This document shows positions 1 through 6,041 of a stretch of DNA of 8,877 bases, piece by piece; position 1 is the stretch's first letter, and the number at the start of each line of letters is the position of its first letter. Made by a program: the position numbers and the translations under genes. The notes beneath the pieces were generated by a model. The model saw only the letters and a list, made by a program, of their open reading frames with translations. It was not told where the DNA came from and did no database searches. Source of the stretch: Alphaproteobacteria bacterium (GTDB taxonomy: Bacteria; Pseudomonadota; Alphaproteobacteria; Sphingomonadales; Sphingomonadaceae). The stretch lies in the NCBI GenBank assembly GCA_018830415.1, contig JAHJSJ010000269.1:1-8877 (forward strand), in the 5' to 3' direction.

Positions 1-2
1 CA

Positions 3-38
3 CAGATTGATCATTTCCTGACAGAATTGGGCGCCTGA
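3..38 (+). CDS. possible C-terminal tail of a plus-strand gene cut by the window edge
   Basis: One plus-strand frame reads QIDHFLTELGA and then a TGA stop at 36-38. The stretch looks like an amphipathic helical protein end and loosely resembles the C-terminal tails of chemotaxis receptors. Twelve open codons are common by chance, so this is only a possibility. If real, the gene would be convergent with fabI and its stop would overlap the 32-49 hairpin. Sequence to the left of the window would settle it. Confidence 0.2.
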   Translation, partial: QIDHFLTELGA

Positions 39-49
39 CCCAGCAGGCG
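32..49. terminator. weak hairpin downstream of fabI
   Basis: CGCCTG (32-37) and CAGGCG (44-49) form a 6-bp stem with a 6-base loop just beyond the fabI stop. A second, longer-range pairing is possible between CCTGACC (34-40) and GGTCAGG (70-76). Neither strand has a T-run after the stem, so a classical intrinsic terminator is not shown. It is a plausible 3' end structure for fabI and any convergent gene. Confidence 0.25.
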
Positions 50-71
50 ACTATGCTCGCCCCAGCATTGG

Positions 72-890
72 TCAGGACAGCGCGATATCCGGCGCGTCTT
101 CCTGTTTCATGCCGACGACGTGATAGCCCGCATCGACATGATGTGTCTCGCCAGTCACGCCCGATGCGAGGTCGGACAATAGGTAGAGCGCCGCGCCGCC
201 AACATCCTCGATCGTGACATTGCGGCGCAGCGGGGCGTTCAGCTCGTTCCATTTGAGGATGTAGCGGAAATCGCCAATCCCGCTCGCCGCCAGCGTCTTG
301 ATCGGCCCGGCGCTGATCGCGTTGACGCGGATATTGCGTGGCCCCAGATCATTGGCGAGGTATTTGACGCTGGTTTCCAGCGCCGCCTTGGCCACGCCCA
401 TCACGTTGTAATGCGGCACAACCTTTTCCGCGCCGTAATAGCTCAGCGTCAGGATCGCGCCGCCATTTTCCGGCATCATCGCGGCGGCGCGCTGGGTGAT
501 CGCCACCAGCGAATAGGCCGAAATGTTCATCGTCATCAGGAAATTGTCGAGGCTGGTATCGACATAGTGCCCGCGCAGTTCGTTCTTGTCGGAAAAGCCG
601 ATCGCGTGAACCACGAAGTCGATGCTGTCCCAGCGCTGTTTCAGCGCCGCGAAGGCGGTATCGAGCGAATCCATGCTCGACACGTCGCATTCAAAGGTGA
701 AATCGCTGCCCAGTTCGGCGGCGAGCGGGATCACGCGTTTGGCCAGTGCATCGCCCTGATAGGAAAATGCCAGCTGTGCGCCGTGCTCTGCCAGCTTTTT
801 GGCAATCCCCCAGGCCAGCGACTTGTCATTGGCCAGCCCCATGATCAGGCCGCGTCTGCCGTGCATCAAACCGGGCATTGATCCGTTCAT
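72..890 (-). CDS. fabI: enoyl-[acyl-carrier-protein] reductase (NADH), FabI
   Basis: FabI is a cytoplasmic short-chain dehydrogenase/reductase that carries out the last, NAD(P)H-dependent reduction of each type II fatty-acid elongation cycle. The 272 residues match the family's usual 255-275. Seen: an N-terminal Rossmann nucleotide-binding segment (RGLIMGLANDKSLAWG, about 13-28), the FabI-type active site with Tyr151, Tyr161 and Lys168 (E. coli Tyr146, Tyr156, Lys163), and the SAGPIKTLAASGI loop near 193-205. Gly98, Met164 and Phe208 occupy the positions of E. coli Gly93, Met159 and Phe203, which form the triclosan pocket, so no known resistance substitution is visible. The start at 890 has GAGGAG eight bases upstream. 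Met5 would give a more family-typical N-terminus but has no good ribosome site. The ATG overlaps the stop of the upstream yihY-like gene (ATGA), indicating translational coupling. Confidence 0.97.
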   Translation of the reverse strand: MNGSMPGLMHGRRGLIMGLANDKSLAWGIAKKLAEHGAQLAFSYQGDALAKRVIPLAAELGSDFTFECDVSSMDSLDTAFAALKQRWDSIDFVVHAIGFSDKNELRGHYVDTSLDNFLMTMNISAYSLVAITQRAAAMMPENGGAILTLSYYGAEKVVPHYNVMGVAKAALETSVKYLANDLGPRNIRVNAISAGPIKTLAASGIGDFRYILKWNELNAPLRRNVTIEDVGGAALYLLSDLASGVTGETHHVDAGYHVVGMKQEDAPDIALS

Positions 891-1765
891 TCCGTCATCT
901 CCTCGCGTTCTTCGCCAAACGCTGTGTGCGGCTGTGTCAGAGCCAACGCCGCATTCAATTCTGCGCCAATAACCAGCCCAAGCCCGACGAGCCAGAAAAA
1001 CAACAAGGTAATCATGCTTCCGGCCAGACTGCCATAGGTCAGGTCATAGGTGAAGAACTGCCGCAGCACCACCGGCAGCGCGGCGGCAACGCCCAGCCAC
1101 CACAGCATCGTGAACGCCGCACCGGGCCAGCGCGGCGCGCCGCTTTTGCGATATTGCGCCGGGGTCAGCCTGACAAACAGCACATAGAGCGACCCGGCCA
1201 GCCCCAGCGCAGGCAGCAGCCGCGACAGTCTGAGCGGTGCGATCACCTCACCCAGTTGCGGGAGGGCGGCAATGATGACCTGCTGCACCGCGCCGATGGC
1301 CACCTGCGCGAACAGCGACAGCATCAACACCACCACCGCTGCCAGTGTCAGCCCGGCGGACAGCAGCCGGGTTTTCCAGAACGCGTGTACCGGCGGCGTG
1401 TCATAGGCGCGGCGCAGGATGTCGCGGATCGTTTCGATCAGGCTTGATACCGTCCACAGGCCAACCGCCGCGCCGAGCCATAACAACCAGCCCGAACGCG
1501 CATAGATCACGTCTTCGGCGACCGGCCCGATCACGCTGGCGACCGAATCCGGCAGCGCCCGCGCGACCGCAGCGATCATCGCTTCGGCATTGGCCCGCCC
1601 GCCGAGCAGATCGAACAGCGCCGCGCCCAGAATGAAGAACGGGAAAATCGCCAACATCGACAGATAGGCAAGATTGCCCGCGTGGATGAAGCCATCGTTG
1701 AAGGTGCCGGTAATGACCCGGCGGATCACCTGCACGGCCTGTTTAAAGGGGGCGGTGTCGATCAC
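887..1765 (-). CDS. YihY/BrkB (formerly RNase BN) family inner-membrane protein
   Basis: This 292-residue integral membrane protein belongs to the YihY/BrkB family. The old 'ribonuclease BN' label is considered a mis-assignment, and no molecular function is firmly established. About six hydrophobic segments are visible, near residues 31-53, 92-112, 132-157, 183-201, 213-236 and 247-275. Family-typical stretches include the start of the first segment (AGNLAYLSMLAIFPF) and the last helix region (YGSLAGSMITLLFFWL, ending IGAELN). The acidic tail (EEREEMTE) is probably cytoplasmic. The start is a GTG at 1763-1765. I see no strong ribosome site before it, so a start a few codons inside is possible. 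The gene follows the dnaJ-like gene by 27 bases and overlaps fabI by 4, so all three are probably co-transcribed. A link to membrane or lipid homeostasis is only suggested by the fabI neighbour. Confidence 0.9.
   Translation of the reverse strand: MIDTAPFKQAVQVIRRVITGTFNDGFIHAGNLAYLSMLAIFPFFILGAALFDLLGGRANAEAMIAAVARALPDSVASVIGPVAEDVIYARSGWLLWLGAAVGLWTVSSLIETIRDILRRAYDTPPVHAFWKTRLLSAGLTLAAVVVLMLSLFAQVAIGAVQQVIIAALPQLGEVIAPLRLSRLLPALGLAGSLYVLFVRLTPAQYRKSGAPRWPGAAFTMLWWLGVAAALPVVLRQFFTYDLTYGSLAGSMITLLFFWLVGLGLVIGAELNAALALTQPHTAFGEEREEMTE
899..904 (-). promoter_or_regulatory. ribosome binding site of fabI
   Basis: GAGGAG on the minus strand lies inside the 3' end of the yihY-like gene, 8 bases before the ATG at 890. 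It favours this ATG over the in-frame Met5 and Met9 codons and fits coupled translation across the ATGA overlap. Confidence 0.7.
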
Positions 1766-1792
1766 CGGATAAATGCCCGCGCGCCCGGCCCG

Positions 1793-2776
1793 CTACAGGC
1801 CGAACTTCTCCCGCGGGCGGGCGGTGTCAATCCAGCCTTCGAGCCGTTGTTCCAGCGCAGCCAGATCTTCCGGAAGCTGGATTTCGAGCGTGACCAGCTG
1901 ATCGCCGCGTTCGGGCTTGCCATCCACAGCCTTGCCGTTCTTCTTTGTCCAGCCCTTGCCCGCCAGCCGCAAAACCGTGCCGCCGTTGGTGCCCGCCTTG
2001 ATCGTCAGCATCACCGCGCCATCGACCGTCGGGCATTTGACCTTCGCGCCGCGCACTGCCTCGTCAAGTGTGATCGGCAGATCCATGCGGATATTGTCGC
2101 CTTCGCGCCGGAAGAACGGATGGCTGCCGACCTCGACCATCACGATCCCGTCACCATATCCGCCGACCCCGAGTTGCCCCTTATCCTTGAGGCGCATGAT
2201 CGTGCCATCATCGACGCCGGCGGGCAGTTTGAGGTTGATCGCCTTGCCATCGGCCAGCGTGATGCGCTGATCTCGCCCGGCGGCGGCATCGACGAAAGGA
2301 ACGGCGAGGCGGTACTGGATATCGGCCCCGCGACGCGGCGGCGGGGGTGGCGGAGGCTGGCGGCCAAAACCCCGGCGCGCGCCTGCACCCGGCTGCTGGC
2401 GCGATTTGCCCCCGAACAGCCCTTCGAAAAGGTCGCTGAGATCAACCTCATCGGGGCCGACCCCGCCAAAATCCGCGCCGCCCGGCCCCGCGCCATACGT
2501 GCCCCCGCCTCGGTGGCCGCCGCGCGCGCCCATCCCGGCAAAGGGGTTGGTGGGATTGCCTTCGCCATCAATTTCGCCGCGATCATATTGCGCGCGTTTG
2601 TCCTTGTCGGACAGCAGATCATAGGCGCGGGTGACATCGGAAAATCTCTCCGCCGCGTTGGGTTTGTCCTTGTTGCGATCGGGGTGCAGTTCCTTCGCGA
2701 GCTTGCGATAGGCGCTCTTGATATCCGCTTCGGATGCGGTGCGGGCAATGCCAAGTGTGCTGTAAGGATCGCGCAT
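1793..2776 (-). CDS. DnaJ-family co-chaperone without zinc finger (CbpA-like, type II)
   Basis: A 327-residue Hsp40 co-chaperone expected to stimulate DnaK ATPase and deliver unfolded clients. The J-domain covers about residues 2-66, with the invariant HPD at 31-33. A Gly/Phe-rich linker follows (about 70-150) and ends in seven consecutive prolines (141-147). Two beta-rich substrate-binding domains lie at about 152-300 (LPAGVDDGTIMRLKDKG; TLDEAVRGAKVKCPT; RLAGKG). The CxxCxGxG zinc repeats of true DnaJ are absent, placing it with CbpA-like DnaJ proteins. The ATG at 2774-2776 puts the J-domain right at the N-terminus as expected, but no Shine-Dalgarno sequence is evident. The start codon lies inside one arm of a 12-bp inverted repeat, described separately. 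It is the first gene of the probable dnaJ-like/yihY/fabI unit and is divergent from pdxH. Confidence 0.93.
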   Translation of the reverse strand: MRDPYSTLGIARTASEADIKSAYRKLAKELHPDRNKDKPNAAERFSDVTRAYDLLSDKDKRAQYDRGEIDGEGNPTNPFAGMGARGGHRGGGTYGAGPGGADFGGVGPDEVDLSDLFEGLFGGKSRQQPGAGARRGFGRQPPPPPPPRRGADIQYRLAVPFVDAAAGRDQRITLADGKAINLKLPAGVDDGTIMRLKDKGQLGVGGYGDGIVMVEVGSHPFFRREGDNIRMDLPITLDEAVRGAKVKCPTVDGAVMLTIKAGTNGGTVLRLAGKGWTKKNGKAVDGKPERGDQLVTLEIQLPEDLAALEQRLEGWIDTARPREKFGL

Positions 2777-2855
2777 GGTGATTTAGCTAGGTGCAACAGT
2801 GGCAAGTGGCAAGCATCGAGCCGCACGAACGAACAGACGAAATTCACCATGCGCG
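2770..2855. repeat. 12-bp inverted repeat overlapping the dnaJ-like start codon
   Basis: CGCGCATGGTGA (2770-2781) and TCACCATGCGCG (2844-2855) are perfect reverse complements separated by 62 bases. Pairing extends by two more bases after one mismatch. The first arm contains the dnaJ-like start codon (minus-strand ATG at 2774-2776). A dnaJ-like transcript starting upstream of 2855 could fold so that the start codon is buried in a GC-rich stem. Chance occurrence of a 12-bp match in so short a region is unlikely. Function is inferred: RNA switch, paired protein-binding sites, or a small inverted duplication. Confidence 0.55.
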
Positions 2856-2916
2856 CCTTTTCCCGGCGGGCGCAGGTGCCTATGTCCCGTGTGCAGCAAC
2901 ATAGTAAGGAAGCCCG
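2777..2916. promoter_or_regulatory. divergent control region between the dnaJ-like gene and pdxH
   Basis: These 140 bases must hold promoters for both directions. The pdxH ribosome site AAGGA is at 2906-2910, six bases before its ATG. A tandem repeat GTGGCAA GTGGCAA lies at 2799-2812. Read on the minus strand it gives TTGCCA, which could serve as a -35 box about 17 bases before TAGCTA, although that -10 match is poor. No convincing sigma-70 or heat-shock (RpoH) promoter could be assigned by eye. Confidence 0.5.
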
Positions 2917-3573
2917 ATGTCCAGCGCACCCCCCCTTGATGATGCCCAGCTTGCCGCCAGCGTGCTGCCCGCCGGGGCTGATCCGTTTGCGCTGTTTGAC
3001 GAATGGTTCGCCGCAGCCCATGCCAGCGAGCCGAATGATTCCAACGCCATGGCGCTCGCCACGGCGACGGCGGATGGCGCGCCTTCGGTGCGGATGGTGT
3101 TGTTGAAGGGCCACGGCGAGGATCAGATCGCGGGCGGGGGCTTCACCTTCTTCACCAACGCGACAAGCCGCAAGGGCGCGCATATCCGCGCCAATATGCA
3201 GGCGGCGTTGCTGTTCCACTGGAAAAGCCTGCGCCGCCAGATCCGTATCGAAGGCCCGCTGATCGAAGTCAGCCCCGAGGCCGCAGACGCCTATTTCCAC
3301 TCGCGCCCGTTCAAAAGCCAGGTCGGCAGCGCGGCGAGCGACCAATCGCGCCCGCTGCCTGACCGCCAGACCTATTTGACCCGCGTGCAGGAAATCTGGG
3401 CCGCGCACGAGGGCGACGGCAAGGTGCCGCGCCCACCGCACTGGACGGGGTTCACGCTGTCGCCCCGCCGGATCGAGTTCTGGATTGATCGCGACAACCG
3501 GCTGCATGACCGGCGCGAATTCATCCGCGCTGCTGCCGATGCGCCGTGGTCGGACACGCTGCTTTACCCCTGA
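2917..3573 (+). CDS. pdxH: pyridoxamine/pyridoxine 5'-phosphate oxidase
   Basis: PdxH is a cytoplasmic FMN flavoenzyme that oxidises pyridoxine or pyridoxamine 5'-phosphate to pyridoxal 5'-phosphate, the last step of B6 synthesis and salvage. The 218 residues match the family length. FMN- and substrate-binding motifs are present in order: RMVLLKG (59-65), FFTNATSRKG (78-87), RRQIRIEG (106-113), SRPFKSQVGSAASDQS (129-144), VPRPPHWTGF (170-179) and EFWIDRDNRLHDR (187-199). The C-terminus, LLYP, differs from the RLAP of E. coli but keeps the final proline. The ATG at 2917 has AAGGA six bases upstream. A PhzF-family gene begins 11 bases after the stop, so the two probably share a transcript. The gene is divergent from the dnaJ-like gene. 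Confidence 0.96.
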   Translation: MSSAPPLDDAQLAASVLPAGADPFALFDEWFAAAHASEPNDSNAMALATATADGAPSVRMVLLKGHGEDQIAGGGFTFFTNATSRKGAHIRANMQAALLFHWKSLRRQIRIEGPLIEVSPEAADAYFHSRPFKSQVGSAASDQSRPLPDRQTYLTRVQEIWAAHEGDGKVPRPPHWTGFTLSPRRIEFWIDRDNRLHDRREFIRAAADAPWSDTLLYP

Positions 3574-3576
3574 GGA
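3572..3576 (+). promoter_or_regulatory. ribosome binding site of the PhzF-family gene
   Basis: GAGGA overlaps the pdxH stop codon and lies 8 bases before the ATG at 3585. It selects this start over an in-frame GTG at 3546 inside pdxH and indicates coupled translation with pdxH. Confidence 0.65.
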
Positions 3577-3584
3577 ACCGCAAG

Positions 3585-4379
3585 ATGCCGCAATCGATCC
3601 CCTATTGGCACGTCGATGCCTTTTCCGCTGTGCCGTTCGGCGGCAATCAGGCGGCGGTGATGGTGCTGGACGAATGGCTGCCCGATGATGTGCTGGTGGG
3701 AATCGCGGCAGAGAACCTGTTTGCCGAAACCGCCTTCGTGGTGCGCGATACGACCGGAGCGGCGGACTGGGAGTTGCGCTGGTGCACGCCCGCCGAAGAG
3801 GTCAGACTGTGCGGCCATGCCACATTGGCGAGCGGGCATGTGCTATTGGGCCGGGATGGGGGAGAAAAGGTCACTTTTCGCACCCGTCAATCAGGCATCC
3901 TCGAAGTGCGCCGCGCAAATGGTGCGTATGAAGTGGGGCTACCCTGCATTGCGACGACCCCCGGTGAATGGCCAGAAGCTGCCGCTTTGCTTGGCGCAGC
4001 GCCGCTGGAGACATGGCGCAATCCGCTGGGTTATGACCTGTTCCTCTATCCCGACGAGGCGACGATTCGGGCGTTGGAGCCTGACCTGCGCGGGCTTGCA
4101 AAGCTGGGCAATAATCTGTTTGTCTGCACCGCTCCGGGCCAGCGCACAGATATTGTCAGCCGGGTCTTCGTCCCCGGCGGCGGGGTGGATGAAGACCCGG
4201 TGACCGGCGCGGCCCACGCCGTGCTCACCCCGTTCTGGGCCGAAAAGCTGGGCCGCGATCACTTTACCGCGCATCAGGCGAGCACGCGCGGCGGTGATCT
4301 GACCTGCCGCAAGGACGGGAACCGCGCATGGCTCGGCGGGCCGTGCGTCACTGTGGTTGAAGGAACCTTCTACCTCTAG
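3585..4379 (+). CDS. PhzF-family isomerase/epimerase
   Basis: This 264-residue protein belongs to the PhzF/YddE family, which has two similar alpha/beta domains of the diaminopimelate-epimerase fold. PhzF itself isomerises a phenazine precursor. Most genomic members, including E. coli YddE, have no known substrate. Seen: the N-terminal signature HVDAFSAVPFGGNQAAV (9-25), the catalytic glutamate Glu48 in LFAETAF, the LCGHATLASGH segment (75-85) and the second-domain motif EDPVTGAAH (203-211). No phenazine-pathway gene is present, so a role in phenazine synthesis is not supported. The ATG at 3585 is 11 bases after the pdxH stop, with a good ribosome site overlapping that stop. A link to B6 metabolism or metabolite repair is possible from position but unproven. 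The gene converges on the serine-hydrolase gene 51 bases beyond its stop. Confidence 0.93.
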   Translation: MPQSIPYWHVDAFSAVPFGGNQAAVMVLDEWLPDDVLVGIAAENLFAETAFVVRDTTGAADWELRWCTPAEEVRLCGHATLASGHVLLGRDGGEKVTFRTRQSGILEVRRANGAYEVGLPCIATTPGEWPEAAALLGAAPLETWRNPLGYDLFLYPDEATIRALEPDLRGLAKLGNNLFVCTAPGQRTDIVSRVFVPGGGVDEDPVTGAAHAVLTPFWAEKLGRDHFTAHQASTRGGDLTCRKDGNRAWLGGPCVTVVEGTFYL

Positions 4380-4412
4380 CCAGCCAACCATTCCGTGATC
4401 CCCCGCGCCCCT

Positions 4413-4426
4413 GCGCGAGAGCGCGC
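4413..4426. terminator. small GC hairpin in the convergent phzF-like/hydrolase gap
   Basis: GCGCG (4413-4417) and CGCGC (4422-4426) can form a 5-bp stem with an AGAG loop, the only obvious structure in the 51-base convergent gap. A short T-rich stretch (CTTTAT) follows on the plus strand. It might act as a bidirectional terminator but is short. Confidence 0.3.
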
Positions 4427-4430
4427 TGCT

Positions 4431-5576
4431 TTATCTCACCGGATACAAATCCAGCACGTCGGCGGCCTGCTGCAACATCGGCGGGCGCTGCGCACTGTCC
4501 GAATGGCCGAGCCGCACCAGCGTCACGCGCTGTTCGGGCGAAACCAGCACATATTGCCCCATATGCCCGATCAGCGAAAACAGGCTTTTCGGCGCGCGAT
4601 CGGGGAACAGCGGGTGTTCGCCCGGCTGAGCGCCGGGAATCGGGCGATTGAGCCACGTCTGGAACCCGTAGCGCGCAGATGCCGGGCTGGGCGTCACCAT
4701 CGCTTCGACCCAGCGTTGCGGCACCAGTTGCTCGCCGCTGGGCGCGCGGCCTTTCAACCGCAGGAACTCACCGAATTTGGCCCAGTCGCGCGCGCTGGCA
4801 TGCATCAGGCTGCCACCGATCATCGTGCCCGACGCATCGAATTCGGGCACCATGCTGGCCATGCCCAGCGGCCCGAACAGCCGCACCTGCAAATAATCCG
4901 CCACCGCCTGCCGCCGCGCATCGGGATCATCGCTCGCCGTCAGCGCGCGCGCGGCGATATCGGCGAGGATCACGCTGGTGTTCGACGAATATTCGAACAT
5001 CTGGCCCGGCTCCGCCTCAAGCGGTTGTTCGCTTGCCCAGCGCGCCATGTCGTCGCGCCCGTCGAGGAACAGCATCCTGACTTCGCTGCTTTCATAAGGC
5101 GGATCGCCCGCTTCGGTGTGCCGCAGCCCGCTGCGCATTTGCAGCAGGTGGCGCAAGGTAATCTCGGCGCGCGGATCGCCGGGGCGCTGCCACAGCGGCA
5201 CGGGCGCAGGGGCATCCAGGCTCAGCTTGCCATCGGCGATCAGCATCCCGATCAGTACCCCGGTTACCGTCTTGGCCATCGACCAGCTGATAAAACGGGT
5301 GTCCTTGTCATAGCCCGGCCCATAGCGTTCGGCGGCGAGCTTGCCGTTCGCCATCACCACCACCGCGCGGGTTTCGCCCAGCCCTTCCATCGTGAACAGA
5401 TCGTCGATCTGCCGGGCGAGCTGATCCTTGGGCGCCCCCGCATCATCGGTCACAACCGCCAGCGCGGCCTCGGACAGCGGCGTTTCGGCAGGCGGCGCGG
5501 CGGTGCATCCGCTCAGTATCAGCAGGACTGGCGCGATCAGGTGCGCGCGGTTATGGCTTCGTTGGTTCAGGGTCAT
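4431..5576 (-). CDS. serine hydrolase lipoprotein, class C beta-lactamase/NylB-like family
   Basis: A 381-residue member of the serine beta-lactamase-like hydrolase family (COG1680: class C beta-lactamases, esterases, D-aminopeptidases, NylB-type amide hydrolases). The N-terminus has a hydrophobic stretch ending in a lipobox (LSGC, Cys24), suggesting an exported, lipid-anchored protein. Catalytic motifs: Ser99-Met-Ala-Lys102 in ISWSMAK (SxxK), Tyr196 in FEYSSN (second motif), and GHMG (337-340, His338) where classical enzymes have KTG or HTG. RSGLRH (148-153) and the PGQMFEYSS block (190-198) resemble NylB-type hydrolases more than AmpC, so antibiotic hydrolysis should not be assumed. The chosen ATG (5574-5576) has GAGG five bases upstream. 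An in-frame ATG at 5624 would add 16 residues and overlap the divergent gene. Only 35 bases separate this start from the small divergent gene. Confidence 0.9.
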   Translation of the reverse strand: MTLNQRSHNRAHLIAPVLLILSGCTAAPPAETPLSEAALAVVTDDAGAPKDQLARQIDDLFTMEGLGETRAVVVMANGKLAAERYGPGYDKDTRFISWSMAKTVTGVLIGMLIADGKLSLDAPAPVPLWQRPGDPRAEITLRHLLQMRSGLRHTEAGDPPYESSEVRMLFLDGRDDMARWASEQPLEAEPGQMFEYSSNTSVILADIAARALTASDDPDARRQAVADYLQVRLFGPLGMASMVPEFDASGTMIGGSLMHASARDWAKFGEFLRLKGRAPSGEQLVPQRWVEAMVTPSPASARYGFQTWLNRPIPGAQPGEHPLFPDRAPKSLFSLIGHMGQYVLVSPEQRVTLVRLGHSDSAQRPPMLQQAADVLDLYPVR

Positions 5577-5611
5577 CGCACCCTCAATTCCCGATGTGTA
5601 AAGGCTTGGCA

Positions 5612-5974
5612 ATGGCGAAATCACCTTCCCCGACCCGCAAGCGCGGCGCGCGCTTCGGCCTGCGCGCGGGAGTGTGGCTGCTGGTGTTGATTGTTGCGGC
5701 GCTGGGCGCGGCGGTGTGGGCGTTCCGCGAACCGATCAACGGCTATGGCAGCATCGCGTCGGCCTATTCGGCGCGGGTCGCCTGTTCGTGCCGGTTCGTC
5801 GCCGGGCGCAGCCTTGATGATTGCACCAAGGACAAGCTGGCGGGGATGGAGGCGGTGACGCTGTCTGATGACCCGGCGACCCAAAGCGTGACCGCGCGTT
5901 TCCCATTGGTGGCCGATGCAACCGCGACCTACCGCAAAGGCTATGGCTGCGTGCTGGAGAAGTGGGAGGAGTAA
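5612..5974 (+). CDS. small membrane-anchored protein with a cysteine-containing periplasmic domain, function unknown
   Basis: A 120-residue protein. A basic N-terminus (KSPSPTRKRGAR) precedes one hydrophobic segment (about 21-43), followed by roughly 75 residues probably outside the membrane (positive-inside rule). That part holds four cysteines, in ACSCRFVAGR, in DDC and in YGC, which could form two disulfides. I do not recognise a characterised family. The CSCRFVAGR stretch resembles, from memory, a CSGxFVSGR-like motif near the N-terminus of some COG1680 serine hydrolases. The divergent neighbour, which is such a hydrolase, lacks that motif. The ATG at 5612 has AAAGG six bases upstream; an earlier in-frame ATG at 5594 has none. 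Composition is GC-rich like the core genes. It converges on the J-domain gene, with 67 bases between stops. Confidence 0.75.
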   Translation: MAKSPSPTRKRGARFGLRAGVWLLVLIVAALGAAVWAFREPINGYGSIASAYSARVACSCRFVAGRSLDDCTKDKLAGMEAVTLSDDPATQSVTARFPLVADATATYRKGYGCVLEKWEE

Positions 5975-6041
5975 GTCCCCACCGATTCAACCTCACCGGC
6001 ATTCAAGCGGATTTCAAATACAGGTTTAGAACCCGATCCCA

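Noticed and set aside
878..1447. Plus-strand open frame opposite the yihY-like gene
   Set aside because: It is antisense to a well-supported membrane protein. The Gln/Arg-rich translation has no family signal.
1682..3106. Long plus-strand open frame (474 codons) opposite the dnaJ-like gene
   Set aside because: It is antisense to a clear DnaJ-family gene in GC-rich DNA. Its translation is low-complexity Arg/Ala/Pro-rich with no family motif.
2140..3507. Long minus-strand open frame (455 codons) across the dnaJ-like gene, the divergent region and pdxH
   Set aside because: It overlaps two well-supported genes in other frames and has no recognisable domain. High GC removes stop codons.
3546..3584. 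Upstream GTG start for the PhzF-family gene
   Set aside because: It lies inside pdxH and adds 13 non-family residues. The ATG at 3585 has a good ribosome site and begins just before the HVDAF motif.
3585..4379. Phenazine biosynthesis gene
   Set aside because: PhzF homologues are widespread outside phenazine clusters, and no other phenazine gene is nearby.
4431..5576. Antibiotic-resistance AmpC beta-lactamase
   Set aside because: The second and third motifs (YSSN, GHMG) and the NylB-like blocks fit a general serine hydrolase better than AmpC.
5577..5624. Upstream start for the serine hydrolase
   Set aside because: It would overlap the divergent gene and place 16 residues before a normal lipoprotein signal. 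The ATG at 5576 has GAGG at suitable spacing.
4395..5690. Long plus-strand open frame (431 codons) opposite the serine hydrolase
   Set aside because: It is a shadow of the hydrolase gene. The Arg/His/Gln-rich translation is typical of antisense frames in GC-rich DNA.
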